DNA of 64,000 bases from CAZLMW01 sp964560875 (lineage in GTDB: Bacteria > Myxococcota_A > UBA9042): contig CAZLMW010000036.1 in NCBI GenBank assembly GCA_964560875.1, forward strand, positions 1-64,000, given 5' to 3'. The translations under genes were made by a program, and so were the position numbers. This document shows, piece after piece, positions 1-10,447 of this stretch. Below the pieces are notes generated by a model. It had not been told where the DNA came from and searched no databases. It worked only from the letters and a program-made list of their open reading frames with translations. Numbering within the stretch: position 1 is the stretch's first letter; every line of letters begins with the position of its first letter.

Positions 1-24
1 AGCGGGAGCGGGAGCGGGAGCGGG
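1..24. repeat. AGCGGG hexanucleotide tandem repeat
   Basis: Four perfect copies of AGCGGG run from the first base of the window and then degenerate into AGCGGA-like sequence. The array is cut by the window edge, so its true length is unknown. It lies downstream of the stop codon of moeA and no gene is visible in the 80 bases. Confidence 0.8.
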
Positions 25-80
25 AAAGCGGATCGCGATTCTCGCCCGGCACATCCAGGCAGGTCGCACCCGCCAAACAA

Positions 81-1355
81 TCAGATCGCTTCAGGCCAGA
101 ACAGCACGGTCACGGGCTCGCCACGATCGCGAGACGGGTCGCCGGCTGGCCTTTGAATCAGCACGTCGTGCGCCGCAAAGTGCGCGATGTCGGCCGATCC
201 CGACGTGCGCACCGCCTGAACACCCAAGACGTTGTCGACAAGGGCGGTTCGCGCCGGAATCACGCGCTCTCGGCCGCCCGCACCGGGCATGGCAGCAGCA
301 AGAGGCATCGTGACGGCCGACCAACGCGTCGTGGCCGCGCCGCTCAACGCCGCCAACGCAGGTCGCAAGAACAACATCGCGCAGACGTAGGAGCTCACTG
401 GGTTGCCGGGTAGTCCGAGCACCAGTTTGCCATCACAGGTTGCGCACAGAATCGGCTTGCCAGGCTTGAGACGCACGCGATGGAAGTGGACCTCGGCGCC
501 GATATCGGCGAGCGCGCCGACGACGAGGTCGTAGTCTCCCATCGATACGCCGCCGCTGGTGATCAGCACGTCATGGGAAGCGAGGGCTTCGCGCATGGCT
601 GCGGCGAGATTTGCGCGGTTGTCGCCGACGGGTAGCAGCTGGGTCGCGACACCACCAAAACGCGACACCATGGCGGCGATGACGTGGCTATTGCTGTTGC
701 GCACCTGTCCGGGTCCGGGCGTTTCGGCTACCGGGACAACCTCGGTTCCGGTCGGCAAAACGGCGACGTGCGGCCGCCGTCGGACCGCGACGTTGGCGTG
801 CCCAAAACCGGCGAGGACACCGATCGCCGCGGCGCCAATCCGCGTACCGGTCCGAACCACGACTTCGCCGACGGAGACTTCGCTACCGCGCCGCGCGATA
901 TGATGTTCGGCCACAACTGCGTCGGCCATGCGCCAGGTCGAACCGGCAAGCTCGACCGCTGAACCCGTAACAGGCTCGGCATCTTCAACCGGAATCACCG
1001 CATCCGCGCCGGGGGGGACGACACCGCCGGTCATCACGCGGACACACCCGCCAGTTGGAACGACGCCCGACCACGGTTCGCCCGCGGGAGCGGCGCCAAC
1101 CGCTTCGAGCACGGCCCCGGGTTCAGCGCAATCGGCGGAACGTACGGCGAACCCATCCATCATCGCGCGATCGAAGGCCGGCTGGTCGGCGTCGGCGTGG
1201 AAATCGCCGGCCGCAATGCGACCGAACGCGTCGTCGAGCGCGACAGACTCCGAGGGCAAGGCTGTCAGCAGAGCAAGCAACCGATCGAGCGCCTCGCCAA
1301 CAGGCACGAGCGGGGTCGCATGGCGGCGCGGCTTGGGTTCGGGTGCCTGGGTCAT
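81..1355 (-). CDS. moeA: Molybdopterin molybdenumtransferase MoeA
   Basis: MoeA inserts molybdate into adenylylated molybdopterin, the last step of molybdenum cofactor synthesis, in the cytoplasm. The protein is about 424 residues, normal for the family. Family motifs are visible in order: an N-terminal FDRAMMDGFAV segment (the P.fdrSamDGyAv signature), LPTGTEVV, VRNSNSHVI, TSGGVSMGDYD and GKLVLGLPGNPVSS in the MoCF-binding domain. I chose the ATG at 1355 (MTQAPEP), with AGG eight bases upstream; a GTG five codons earlier is the alternative. No other molybdenum cofactor gene is in view. It is transcribed away from the rest of the window, after a short gap following the Cys-rich lipoprotein gene, and may share its transcript. 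Confidence 0.93.
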   Translation of the reverse strand: MTQAPEPKPRRHATPLVPVGEALDRLLALLTALPSESVALDDAFGRIAAGDFHADADQPAFDRAMMDGFAVRSADCAEPGAVLEAVGAAPAGEPWSGVVPTGGCVRVMTGGVVPPGADAVIPVEDAEPVTGSAVELAGSTWRMADAVVAEHHIARRGSEVSVGEVVVRTGTRIGAAAIGVLAGFGHANVAVRRRPHVAVLPTGTEVVPVAETPGPGQVRNSNSHVIAAMVSRFGGVATQLLPVGDNRANLAAAMREALASHDVLITSGGVSMGDYDLVVGALADIGAEVHFHRVRLKPGKPILCATCDGKLVLGLPGNPVSSYVCAMLFLRPALAALSGAATTRWSAVTMPLAAAMPGAGGRERVIPARTALVDNVLGVQAVRTSGSADIAHFAAHDVLIQRPAGDPSRDRGEPVTVLFWPEAI

Positions 1356-1409
1356 CAGCTTGCCTGGCACACGCCCGGAGGGCGATGCGTAGAGTGGGTC
1401 TTCAGACGC

Positions 1410-2648
1410 CTACTGCGACGTGTAGCAGTTCTTGGCCTGGTTGCCGCAGAACGTGTTGACGATGACGTTCATGCACGTGTCTTGATCGTATGGGTACGAG
1501 CAGTTGGCCGTCTTCGCCTCTTTGCTGTCGAGGTTCTTGATGAAGCAGCCCTCGAGCGCCACGTAGGCATCCTGCGCCCACGGCTTGCCCTGCTTGATGC
1601 ACTTTTCGGCGCACGCTTTCTGGTCGCTGCCAACGCTCTCGCAGTCCTTGAGCACGCAGTTGACGATCTCCTGGCAGGTCTTGCTGCCGCCCTGGCCATA
1701 GCACGCGGTTTGTTCGGCCTCGCACTTGTTAAGCCAGCATGCTGCCGGGTTCTGGTCGCCGGTGCAGTTCTTCTTCTTGCAGCCCGCGTACGCGTCGTTC
1801 TGCTCGGCGCCCTTGGTGCTCGTCAGCGCAGCGCAGGTTGGCGCACAGTAGTTCTTGAACGTCTGGATCGACTCTTTGCAGTGCGCCGTGCACTTGTTCA
1901 GCCCCTGGCAGTCGCCCGGCTTGCCGGCGACGCATTCGGAGATCGACTTGGTGCACTGGTCGGCGATGCAACCGGTCATCTTGACGGGATCATCGACCGC
2001 CGACAGGCACTTGCTGTCGATGCATGCCTTGACCGCGTGGGCGCCTGTGACGGCGGCCTTGGAGGCGGCCTGCATGCACTTGACCGAGCAGGCCAGGTCA
2101 CCGAGCTTGCAGCGACCGAGGCACTCGACGGTTCCGGCGCAGTTCGTCTCGCCGGATACGCCAAACTGAGCGCACTTGGCGAGCTTGTCCTGGCACTTGT
2201 TGAACGCGCACGCGACCTCGGCGGCGTTGCCTTCTGTGACGTCCTTGCACATATCGACGGCGCATTTATCGAGCGCTTCGATCTCGCTCTTGGCGTCGTC
2301 GGTCCCGTTCTTGAGGCAGTCAGACGCACACGCCGCATCACCGGCGCACTGGGCACGACAGAGCCACGTGTCGGAGCAATCGGTCTTCGCACCGCCGCCG
2401 CTGGACGAACCACTGCTGCTGGACGACCCGCTGCTCGAAGATGACGAGCTCGAGCTGCTTGCGCCGCTTGACGAACCGGTGTCGCCGCCACTGGACGATG
2501 CGGTGTCTGAGCCGCTGCCGCCGTCACCGCCCGAGGAACTCCCAGCGTCGTCGTCTTTCTTGTCGGTCGTCTCGTCGCCGCCACAGGCAGGCACGAGGAA
2601 GGCCGCGGCGACGATACTCAGCCCGGCAATCCAGAGGTTATTGCGCAT
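1410..2648 (-). CDS. Cysteine-rich lipoprotein with Ser/Gly linker
   Basis: Predicted exported lipoprotein of about 412 residues. It begins with a short positive stretch and a hydrophobic segment ending in a lipobox (LVPACGG), so the mature protein should start at that Cys and be tethered to a membrane. Next comes a roughly 60-residue low-complexity linker of Ser, Gly and Ala, then about 320 residues with dozens of regularly spaced Cys, many in C-x3-C pairs such as CAGDAACASDC, implying a disulfide-bonded repeat structure. The ATG at 2648 has GGAGAGAG just upstream; an ORF start 12 codons earlier has no such site. This architecture recurs in myxobacterial secretomes. I recognise no specific function and see no catalytic motif. 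Confidence 0.8.
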   Translation of the reverse strand: MRNNLWIAGLSIVAAAFLVPACGGDETTDKKDDDAGSSSGGDGGSGSDTASSSGGDTGSSSGASSSSSSSSSSGSSSSSGSSSGGGAKTDCSDTWLCRAQCAGDAACASDCLKNGTDDAKSEIEALDKCAVDMCKDVTEGNAAEVACAFNKCQDKLAKCAQFGVSGETNCAGTVECLGRCKLGDLACSVKCMQAASKAAVTGAHAVKACIDSKCLSAVDDPVKMTGCIADQCTKSISECVAGKPGDCQGLNKCTAHCKESIQTFKNYCAPTCAALTSTKGAEQNDAYAGCKKKNCTGDQNPAACWLNKCEAEQTACYGQGGSKTCQEIVNCVLKDCESVGSDQKACAEKCIKQGKPWAQDAYVALEGCFIKNLDSKEAKTANCSYPYDQDTCMNVIVNTFCGNQAKNCYTSQ

Positions 2649-2690
2649 TTCTCTCTCCATGCCCCACGTAAACAACGGATTCACGATCCG

Positions 2691-3890
2691 TCAGGGACGT
2701 TCCACGATCAACGAGACGGCCTCTCCGCCGCCCAAGCAGATGCTCACACCGCCGGTCTTGGCGCCCCGATCGGCCATCGCGTGCAACAGCGTGACCAAGA
2801 TCCGGGTGCCGCTCGCCCCGATGGGGTGTCCGAGCGCCACTGCGCCGCCCCATACGTTCACTTTCGCGGCATCGAGCTCGAGTCCGGCGTTGCACACCAG
2901 CGAAACCACTGAAAACGCTTCGTTAATTTCCCAGAGGTCGACGTCGCCGGCGGCGAGTCCCGCGCGGTCGAGCGCTTTGTTGGCGGCTCCAATCGGCGCG
3001 GTCGTAAACCACTCGGGCTCGTGCGCGAAGGTCGCCTGGGCCTTGATAACAGCCAAGGGTGTCAGGCCGAGCTCGCGACCCTTCTCTGCGCTGACGAGGA
3101 CGACCGCCGCGGCGCCATCGTTGATGCTGCTCGCGTTGGCGGCGGTCACCGTCCCGCCCTTCTTGAACGCCGGGCGAAGGCGACCGAATTTTTCGGGTCT
3201 GCCGCGACCGGGCTCTTCGTCCGTGTCCACAACGACCGGATCGCCGCGGCGCTGCGGCACCGACACGGGGGCGATCTCAGTCTTGAACTTGCCGGCCGCG
3301 ATCGCCTCGTTGGCGCGTCGGTAGCTCTCGGTCGCAAAAGCGTCCTGGTCCTCGCGCGAGATGCCTTTTTCATCGGCACAAATCTCGGCGCAGTTGCCCA
3401 TGTGGAAGTCGTTGTACACGTCCCACAGGCCGTCCTTGATTATGCCGTCGATGACCTGACCGTGACCGAGCCGATAGCCGCCGCGCGCCTTCTCGAGGTA
3501 GTACGGGGCGTTGGACATGTTTTCCATGCCACCGGCAATGACGATGTCGGCCTCTCCAGCGCGGATTTGCGTGGCGCCGAGCATGACCGTCTTGATGCCG
3601 GATCCGCACACCTTGTGGATGGTGGTGCACGGGACGGATTGGGGCAGACCCGCGGCCAGCGAGGCCTGGCGGGCGGGAGCTTGACCCTGGTTGGCCTGCA
3701 AAACCTGGCCGATGTAGACCTCGTCGACAGCGCCGCCCTCGATACCTGCTCGCTCGAGCGCCGCCTTGATCGCCGTCGCCGCCAGCTTGGGCGCGGAGAC
3801 GCCGGAAAGGGCGCCGTTGAAGCTACCGATTGGGGTCCGAGCGGCTGCTGCGATCCAGACTTCTCTGCTCATGCGATCCTCTCTGCTCAT
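2691..3890 (-). CDS. Thiolase (acetyl-CoA C-acetyltransferase)
   Basis: Thiolase superfamily enzyme of 393-399 residues that condenses two acetyl-CoA, or cleaves 3-ketoacyl-CoA with CoA. The acyl-accepting Cys is in IHKVCGSG (about residue 95), NEAF is present, the His is in GGAVALGHPIGASG, and the second catalytic Cys is in GGVSICLGGGEA near the C terminus. This is the full biosynthetic-type set. The gene lies 51 bases downstream of ndk in a minus-strand series sucC-sucD-ndk-thiolase. It could feed acetoacetyl-CoA to the mevalonate pathway encoded nearby, or serve butanoate/polyhydroxyalkanoate or branched-chain metabolism; sequence alone does not decide. There are two equivalent in-frame ATG starts, at 3890 and 3872, because the ribosome-binding and start region is duplicated (see the repeat entry). 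Confidence 0.93.
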   Translation of the reverse strand: MSREDRMSREVWIAAAARTPIGSFNGALSGVSAPKLAATAIKAALERAGIEGGAVDEVYIGQVLQANQGQAPARQASLAAGLPQSVPCTTIHKVCGSGIKTVMLGATQIRAGEADIVIAGGMENMSNAPYYLEKARGGYRLGHGQVIDGIIKDGLWDVYNDFHMGNCAEICADEKGISREDQDAFATESYRRANEAIAAGKFKTEIAPVSVPQRRGDPVVVDTDEEPGRGRPEKFGRLRPAFKKGGTVTAANASSINDGAAAVVLVSAEKGRELGLTPLAVIKAQATFAHEPEWFTTAPIGAANKALDRAGLAAGDVDLWEINEAFSVVSLVCNAGLELDAAKVNVWGGAVALGHPIGASGTRILVTLLHAMADRGAKTGGVSICLGGGEAVSLIVERP

Positions 3891-3898
3891 GCGATCCT
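3863..3898 (-). repeat. 18-bp tandem duplication containing RBS and start codon
   Basis: Two perfect consecutive copies of an 18-base unit, read on the minus strand as AGGATCGCATGAGCAGAG, sit at the 5' end of the thiolase gene. Each copy carries a Shine-Dalgarno-like AGGA and an ATG. As 18 is a multiple of three, both starts are in frame and differ only by six residues (MSREDR). Confidence 0.95.
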
Positions 3899-3941
3899 CC
3901 GAAAGGGGCGCGGGTTTCAGATGCGCCGTCGGTTCACCGGT

Positions 3942-4364
3942 TCAGTGAATCTCGAACGCGACGCTGAAAAAGTAGGCCACTTCGCGCGCAGCAGAAGCCT
4001 CGCTGTCGCTTCCGTGCACGGTGTTTTGGCCCTTGGAGGCGGCGTACAGCTTTCGGAGAGTGCCTTCGGCGGCTTCAGCCGGGTCGGTGGCGCCCATCAG
4101 CTCGCGGTTCTTGGCGATCGCGTTTTCGCCCTCGAGGACCATCAACACAACGCGGCCGCTGGTCATGAAGTCGACGAGCTCGCCAAAAAACGGACGCTCC
4201 TTGTGCTCGGCGTAGAAACCCTCGGCCGCGCCGCGCGACAGGTGCACCATCTTCATCGCCGCGATGCGCAGGCCGCTCTCTTCGAAGTGGGCCACAACGT
4301 GACCGATGTGGTGGTTCTTGACGCCGTCGGGCTTGATGATCGAAAGAGTGCGCTGGATAGCCAT
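3942..4364 (-). CDS. ndk: Nucleoside diphosphate kinase
   Basis: Ndk transfers the gamma phosphate between nucleoside tri- and diphosphates through a phosphohistidine. The 140-residue product starts with the typical [11 protein letters not shown] and carries the active-site motif NTVHGSDS with the phosphorylated His. The ATG at 4364 is preceded by GGAG at six bases; the ORF opens six codons earlier without a site. It lies between sucD and the thiolase gene, all on the same strand. Succinyl-CoA synthetase makes ATP or GTP by substrate-level phosphorylation, so linkage to Ndk, which equilibrates nucleotides, makes metabolic sense. Confidence 0.97.
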   Translation of the reverse strand: MAIQRTLSIIKPDGVKNHHIGHVVAHFEESGLRIAAMKMVHLSRGAAEGFYAEHKERPFFGELVDFMTSGRVVLMVLEGENAIAKNRELMGATDPAEAAEGTLRKLYAASKGQNTVHGSDSEASAAREVAYFFSVAFEIH

Positions 4365-4458
4365 TGTTTGCTCCGTGCCCATTTGTCTTGATCCGGGCGT
4401 GGTCCGAAGTGACCGATTGGGGCGCCGAAATGCGCCTGGTTCGTGCGATGGGTGGCGC

Positions 4459-5352
<894 letters not shown>

Positions 5353-5421
5353 GGGTTGTCTCCGTAGTGGCTTTCGGCCTGGCGTTCGGTGGGTCGTTGC
5401 TGCTTTGAGGTTCGCGGTCAA

Positions 5422-6600
<1,179 letters not shown>

Positions 6601-6759
6601 GGCGGCCTCGTTTGGGTCGTTTGCGGTCGATCGACGCGGGTTCAGATCGTCGGAATGCGCCGTCCAAGACGGACGCGGGCGGATAGCACTTGCAGGGCTT
6701 GGAGGCAAGCCGAATGAGGCGTGAAACCGTAAAACTGCGCGGCGGAATCGCAGGGTGGT

Positions 6760-7464
6760 TCAGGTTCGAGAGGCCTGCAGGGCGAGCGCGTATTTGCTCA
6801 GGCGAGTCGGCCGGCCAGGCGCGGAGCTGATCATCTGCGCCACCTTCTGACGATCGGGGACGGCCGCCTTGATTTCGACGACGTGCATGGGGTCGAGGAT
6901 GACGGACCGACGAAACTGCGGACGCAAGAGGTGTTGCGGCCACAAGGTCAACTCGTTGTCGATCGTGACGCGAATCGCGCCGTCCCGGGTCACGAAATAC
7001 TCCCGGTAGTACCGCACGGCCACGCTCGGCCGTTCCGTCGTGTCGAAGAGCAGGCCGAGAACCGGCGGCAACTGGGGTCGGATCAGCCGCCGGATCGCGC
7101 GCCACGACAAGGACTCGAAGTCGATCGGGCCGCGCAGCTTGGCGATATGCTTGAAGCCTGCCTGCGCCCTTTTGCACTTGGCTTCGAAGCGCAGCTCGTC
7201 AGGACTCAGTCCTTCGCCATACCAGCGGATGCGGGCCTTGACGCGGTCGGCGATGCCGGCTTCTGCCGACTCCAGACAGGTGAAGTCGGGCGTGTCGAAG
7301 TAGACGCTGCGCACAACGCGGGGTGGGTAGGCGGTGCCAAGGCCCTCGTCATGCAGCCAGGTGTCGATGGCGGCGCGCGACGTCCGGGGTACGCCGATCT
7401 TGATCTCGTAGCGGGGATCGTCCTGGTTGCCGAGCAGATCGAGGATGTGGACGCCGGTGGTCAT
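6760..7464 (-). CDS. VTC-domain (polyphosphate polymerase-like) protein
   Basis: A 234-residue protein matching the VTC fold, the tunnel domain related to yeast Vtc4 polyphosphate polymerase. Visible family features are RYEIKIGVP at the N terminus, paired basic residues, RSVYFDTPDFTCLE (the typical YfDt segment), VKARIRWYG, RFEAKCKR and RVTIDNEL. The ATG at 7464 follows GGCGGA. It is the last gene of a three-gene minus-strand locus with a CotH-like and a DUF4956 protein, 12 bases after the CotH stop. VTC, CotH and DUF4956 genes are commonly found together in bacteria. Polyphosphate or protein-phosphate chemistry is therefore the likely theme, but the substrate is unknown. Confidence 0.85.
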   Translation of the reverse strand: MTTGVHILDLLGNQDDPRYEIKIGVPRTSRAAIDTWLHDEGLGTAYPPRVVRSVYFDTPDFTCLESAEAGIADRVKARIRWYGEGLSPDELRFEAKCKRAQAGFKHIAKLRGPIDFESLSWRAIRRLIRPQLPPVLGLLFDTTERPSVAVRYYREYFVTRDGAIRVTIDNELTLWPQHLLRPQFRRSVILDPMHVVEIKAAVPDRQKVAQMISSAPGRPTRLSKYALALQASRT

Positions 7465-7476
7465 GTCGTTTCCGCC

Positions 7477-9657
7477 TCAACCGCCCAGCCAGCCGAGCTT
7501 GATGATGCGGGCGAGCGGCGCCTTTTCGGTCGGTTGGAGCTTGCCATCGACTCGCACTTCGCTGTCACCGTGGCTGAGGATCGCCTTGTCGCGGGCCACG
7601 ATCGTGCAGGATTCGGCGGCGACCTTCGGGCTGCCAAAACGCGGCTTTTTTGCGTACGCGGCCAGCCCGGTGTGCGCGATGTCGACCATCTTGATGTTGC
7701 GCAAGGTGACCCGACTGCCGTCCTTGATCGCCAACCCGACCGCGGCACCGGCGATCACCATGGCATCGATGCCGACGGTTGAGCCTTCGCCGATCGACAC
7801 GCCCTTGTCGCCGACCTTGTCCACATACGTGCCGGTGATGCGCAGCCCGGTGGCACCGCGCACGTCGATTGCGTCGCCCGCGATGTCGCTGAGCCTGGTG
7901 TCCTGGATGCGGCTGTCTCGGCCGTACGCGATCGCGATCCCGTCGCCCTTGCCGGAGACAAAGACGCAATCGTCGAGCTCGATCGTGGCACGAACAGCTT
8001 CGAGCGCTGCAGAGCCCGGCCAGTTCTTGAAGACGACGTTGCTGAGCTCGGCACGCGACTCGTGCACAACCAGAGGTGGCCGCCCCACTGCTGACTCTCC
8101 ACCGGTAAATCCGACGTGCGCCGCGACAAGTCCGCCGCGACTGATCACGAGACCTCGCGGTGCTGTCGGTCCCGTTCTCCAGCCGAAACGGAGGCGGATG
8201 AGTCTGTCGCGGCTGCCTATCAGGGTGGCGGCGCCGCGGATGATCAGCGCGCCGCGATCTTGAAATTTCATCGTCGCGCCAGGTTCGACCACCAGGCAGC
8301 TTCCCGGTGGCGGCCTGATCGGGCGCTCGATCGTCCACGTTCCCGCCGGAACCACGATGCAGGCGCGCTTGGGCCAGACTGGGTCGCGCTTGAGAATGCG
8401 TTCGATCGAGATGTTGACCGGCGGCTCGGAGCCAGGACCGGGCTCTGCGGCTTTGACCTCGCGCTTTTTCCTTTCGCGGGGCACGGCCATCGGGAATTCG
8501 TCCCGCAACAGGCGGGTGATCGGCACGTCGCGTGGCACGGTTTGAGCGGCGGCGCGACGGGTGGCCGGGCTGCTGAGCAGGTGGTGGGGAAGCGGGCGGC
8601 GCATGGGTCGCGAACCGGTGCGATCGAGGTCGACGGGGCCGGACGAGTAGGCGACGGGTTCGAGCCGATCGATCGCGATGTTGTAGTACCAGCGCATGTT
8701 GTCCCAGCGCACGAGGGGCTCGACGCCAAACGCCTTGACCACGGCGAGAAAGCGACCGGTTGTGTGGGTGTCCACCGCGTCATCCACGGCGATCGAACCA
8801 TCGAGCAAGCCGTCGAGCAGCTGACGACCGCGCTTGGATTTGGCACGTCGGAGCGGTTCGTCGCGCCATCGCCCAGCTCGGTGGACCTTGGCCTTGAGCA
8901 GCCGCGGGTCGACGTAGCCGATCGCGTCGTCGTCGGAAGTGGCGGAGGAATCGGCGGGCAACGCGGCGACGATGCGCAACAGCGGACCGGGCGGACGACG
9001 GTTGTCGGCGACGAGCTCTTTGCTCAGGTATTCTTCAAGCGCGAACGTGCCAAAATCCTTGCCATTTACTTCGACAACGACGAACCGATACCGCGGCGCC
9101 ATGACGCCGGCCTCGCGCATCGCGCCGTAGAGAAACTGCTTGTCGTACAACCCGTCGCCGATCGGAGATTTGAGTGTAAACCGCTCAACGCCCAGCACAT
9201 GATCGCCGCCACGAACCCGCACGCGAATCGGCCACTTCGACCCGGCCAGGGCACGGACGTCGTCGCCTTGCAGACGTAGCTTGACCGCCATCGTCCGCCC
9301 GCCAAAACGCAGCTCGCCGCCGACGAAATCCTTGTTGGACGCGTCGAGGCGTCCTTCCGCCAAGGCAAAGGCGCGTTTGTCGAGCAGCTTCTTCCACGAC
9401 TTGAACTTCACATCGAAGCGCAGCACGGGCAGATCGACGGACGGCTTGGTGATCGCGCCGATCCAAGCCTGCAGGGCCGGACCACGCTTTTCGCTCGCGC
9501 GCCAACCGCGACTCGTCATGAACGCGTCGAGTGAGTCGGCGCCGATCAGGGGAAGCGCAGCACCGATGACCACCAGCGCGATCGCCGGCAAGCCCAGCAG
9601 CCATGCCGGAAAGCGACCTACAGCGGTGGTGGGACGGACAGCGACGTCGATGCGCAC
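7477..9657 (-). CDS. CotH-like kinase fused to a parallel beta-helix domain
   Basis: A 726-residue membrane-anchored protein. Residues about 16-40 form one hydrophobic segment, probably an uncleaved anchor or signal. A CotH-like region follows, with MAVKLRLQGD, RFTLKSPIGDGLYDKQFLY, GVMAPRYRFVVVEVNGKDFG and FALEEYLSKEL. CotH proteins are atypical secreted or surface protein kinases. From about residue 490 a run of short repeats (VVEPGATMKF, GALIIRG, AELSNVVFKNW, IELDDCVF, RIQDTRLSDI, LRITGTYVDKVG) is typical of a right-handed beta-helix. It starts with GTG at 9657 after GGGAG. The CotH part is diverged and I cannot confirm every catalytic Asp. Confidence 0.8.
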   Translation of the reverse strand: MRIDVAVRPTTAVGRFPAWLLGLPAIALVVIGAALPLIGADSLDAFMTSRGWRASEKRGPALQAWIGAITKPSVDLPVLRFDVKFKSWKKLLDKRAFALAEGRLDASNKDFVGGELRFGGRTMAVKLRLQGDDVRALAGSKWPIRVRVRGGDHVLGVERFTLKSPIGDGLYDKQFLYGAMREAGVMAPRYRFVVVEVNGKDFGTFALEEYLSKELVADNRRPPGPLLRIVAALPADSSATSDDDAIGYVDPRLLKAKVHRAGRWRDEPLRRAKSKRGRQLLDGLLDGSIAVDDAVDTHTTGRFLAVVKAFGVEPLVRWDNMRWYYNIAIDRLEPVAYSSGPVDLDRTGSRPMRRPLPHHLLSSPATRRAAAQTVPRDVPITRLLRDEFPMAVPRERKKREVKAAEPGPGSEPPVNISIERILKRDPVWPKRACIVVPAGTWTIERPIRPPPGSCLVVEPGATMKFQDRGALIIRGAATLIGSRDRLIRLRFGWRTGPTAPRGLVISRGGLVAAHVGFTGGESAVGRPPLVVHESRAELSNVVFKNWPGSAALEAVRATIELDDCVFVSGKGDGIAIAYGRDSRIQDTRLSDIAGDAIDVRGATGLRITGTYVDKVGDKGVSIGEGSTVGIDAMVIAGAAVGLAIKDGSRVTLRNIKMVDIAHTGLAAYAKKPRFGSPKVAAESCTIVARDKAILSHGDSEVRVDGKLQPTEKAPLARIIKLGWLGG

Positions 9658-9675
9658 GACGACTCCCTCAAACCG

Positions 9676-10371
9676 CTAGACTGCGGGCATTCGCTGTTGG
9701 TCGATGAGGGTCACCCGCACGCTCGGAAACTGCTTTTGAAGCGCGGACGTGAGCGCGGTGATGCTCGCGGGGCCTTCGACGTCGACCTGGTATGTCAGCT
9801 CGACGTGGCTGCCTTCGGTGTCCATGCGGCGCAGATCGACGGCTGTGCAGTGCTGCACCAAGATGGCCTGGACGGGTTCGATCGCCGCGGAAGCCTCGTT
9901 TTCGGCATCGACGCCAAGGCTCAGGTAAAGGTTGCGGCCGTGATCGCGACGGCGCGCCATTTGGACGAGGGTGACGAGCGCGAGAATGACGACGGTGCCG
10001 ACGCCCGTTTCGAGTCGATAGTCAGCGCCGAAACCGAGCCCGATCGCGATGGCCATGAACAGGTAGGCGAGCTCTTCAGGTTCTTTGACCGGTGTCCGAA
10101 AACGCACGATCGACAAGGCGCCAACCAGCCCGAGCGACAAGGCCAGCGACGACTTGACGATGCTGATGATGAGGCAGGTGGCGAGCGCGACGAAGACGAA
10201 GACGCGGGAGAAATGCGCCCGACCGGCGAGCGTTCCGCCGAGGTACCGATAGTGGACGCCAAGGCCCGCTGCGATCGCGGCCGCCATCACGAGGTTGATG
10301 ACGAGCGCCGACAAGGACAGCGGCGCGACCTGTAGGTTGTTGAGAAGCTCGTCCACAGGATCTTCCGTCAA
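9676..10371 (-). CDS. DUF4956 integral membrane protein
   Basis: A 231-residue protein with about four transmembrane helices in its N-terminal half and a soluble C-terminal domain. The LSLGLVGALSIVRFRTPVKEPEELAYLF stretch, given here for its GALSIVRFR and VKEPEELAY cores, is the DUF4956 hallmark. The C-terminal part resembles a ferredoxin-like domain. It is the first gene of the DUF4956-CotH-VTC locus, 18 bases before the CotH start. TTG at 10371 opens the frame; a GTG at 10356 is equally possible. The function of the family is unknown. Confidence 0.85.
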   Translation of the reverse strand: MTEDPVDELLNNLQVAPLSLSALVINLVMAAAIAAGLGVHYRYLGGTLAGRAHFSRVFVFVALATCLIISIVKSSLALSLGLVGALSIVRFRTPVKEPEELAYLFMAIAIGLGFGADYRLETGVGTVVILALVTLVQMARRRDHGRNLYLSLGVDAENEASAAIEPVQAILVQHCTAVDLRRMDTEGSHVELTYQVDVEGPASITALTSALQKQFPSVRVTLIDQQRMPAV

Positions 10372-10447
10372 GGGCTGAGGCTATCGTAGCGTTTTGACAC
10401 CGGCGCGCGACTTATCCGCAGCGGTGGTCGAAGATTCGCAGGAGCAG

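Noticed and set aside
1197..2444. 415-codon plus-strand ORF opposite moeA and the Cys-rich lipoprotein
   Set aside because: It spans two real minus-strand genes and has no start site or domain.
2400..2530. GC-rich imperfect repeats in the lipoprotein gene as a regulatory array
   Set aside because: They encode the Ser/Gly linker and have codon-level periodicity only.
10394..10447. TTG start for the BrkB gene
   Set aside because: It would place coding sequence in the short region shared with the divergent DUF4956 gene; the ATG at 10448 has GGAG upstream.
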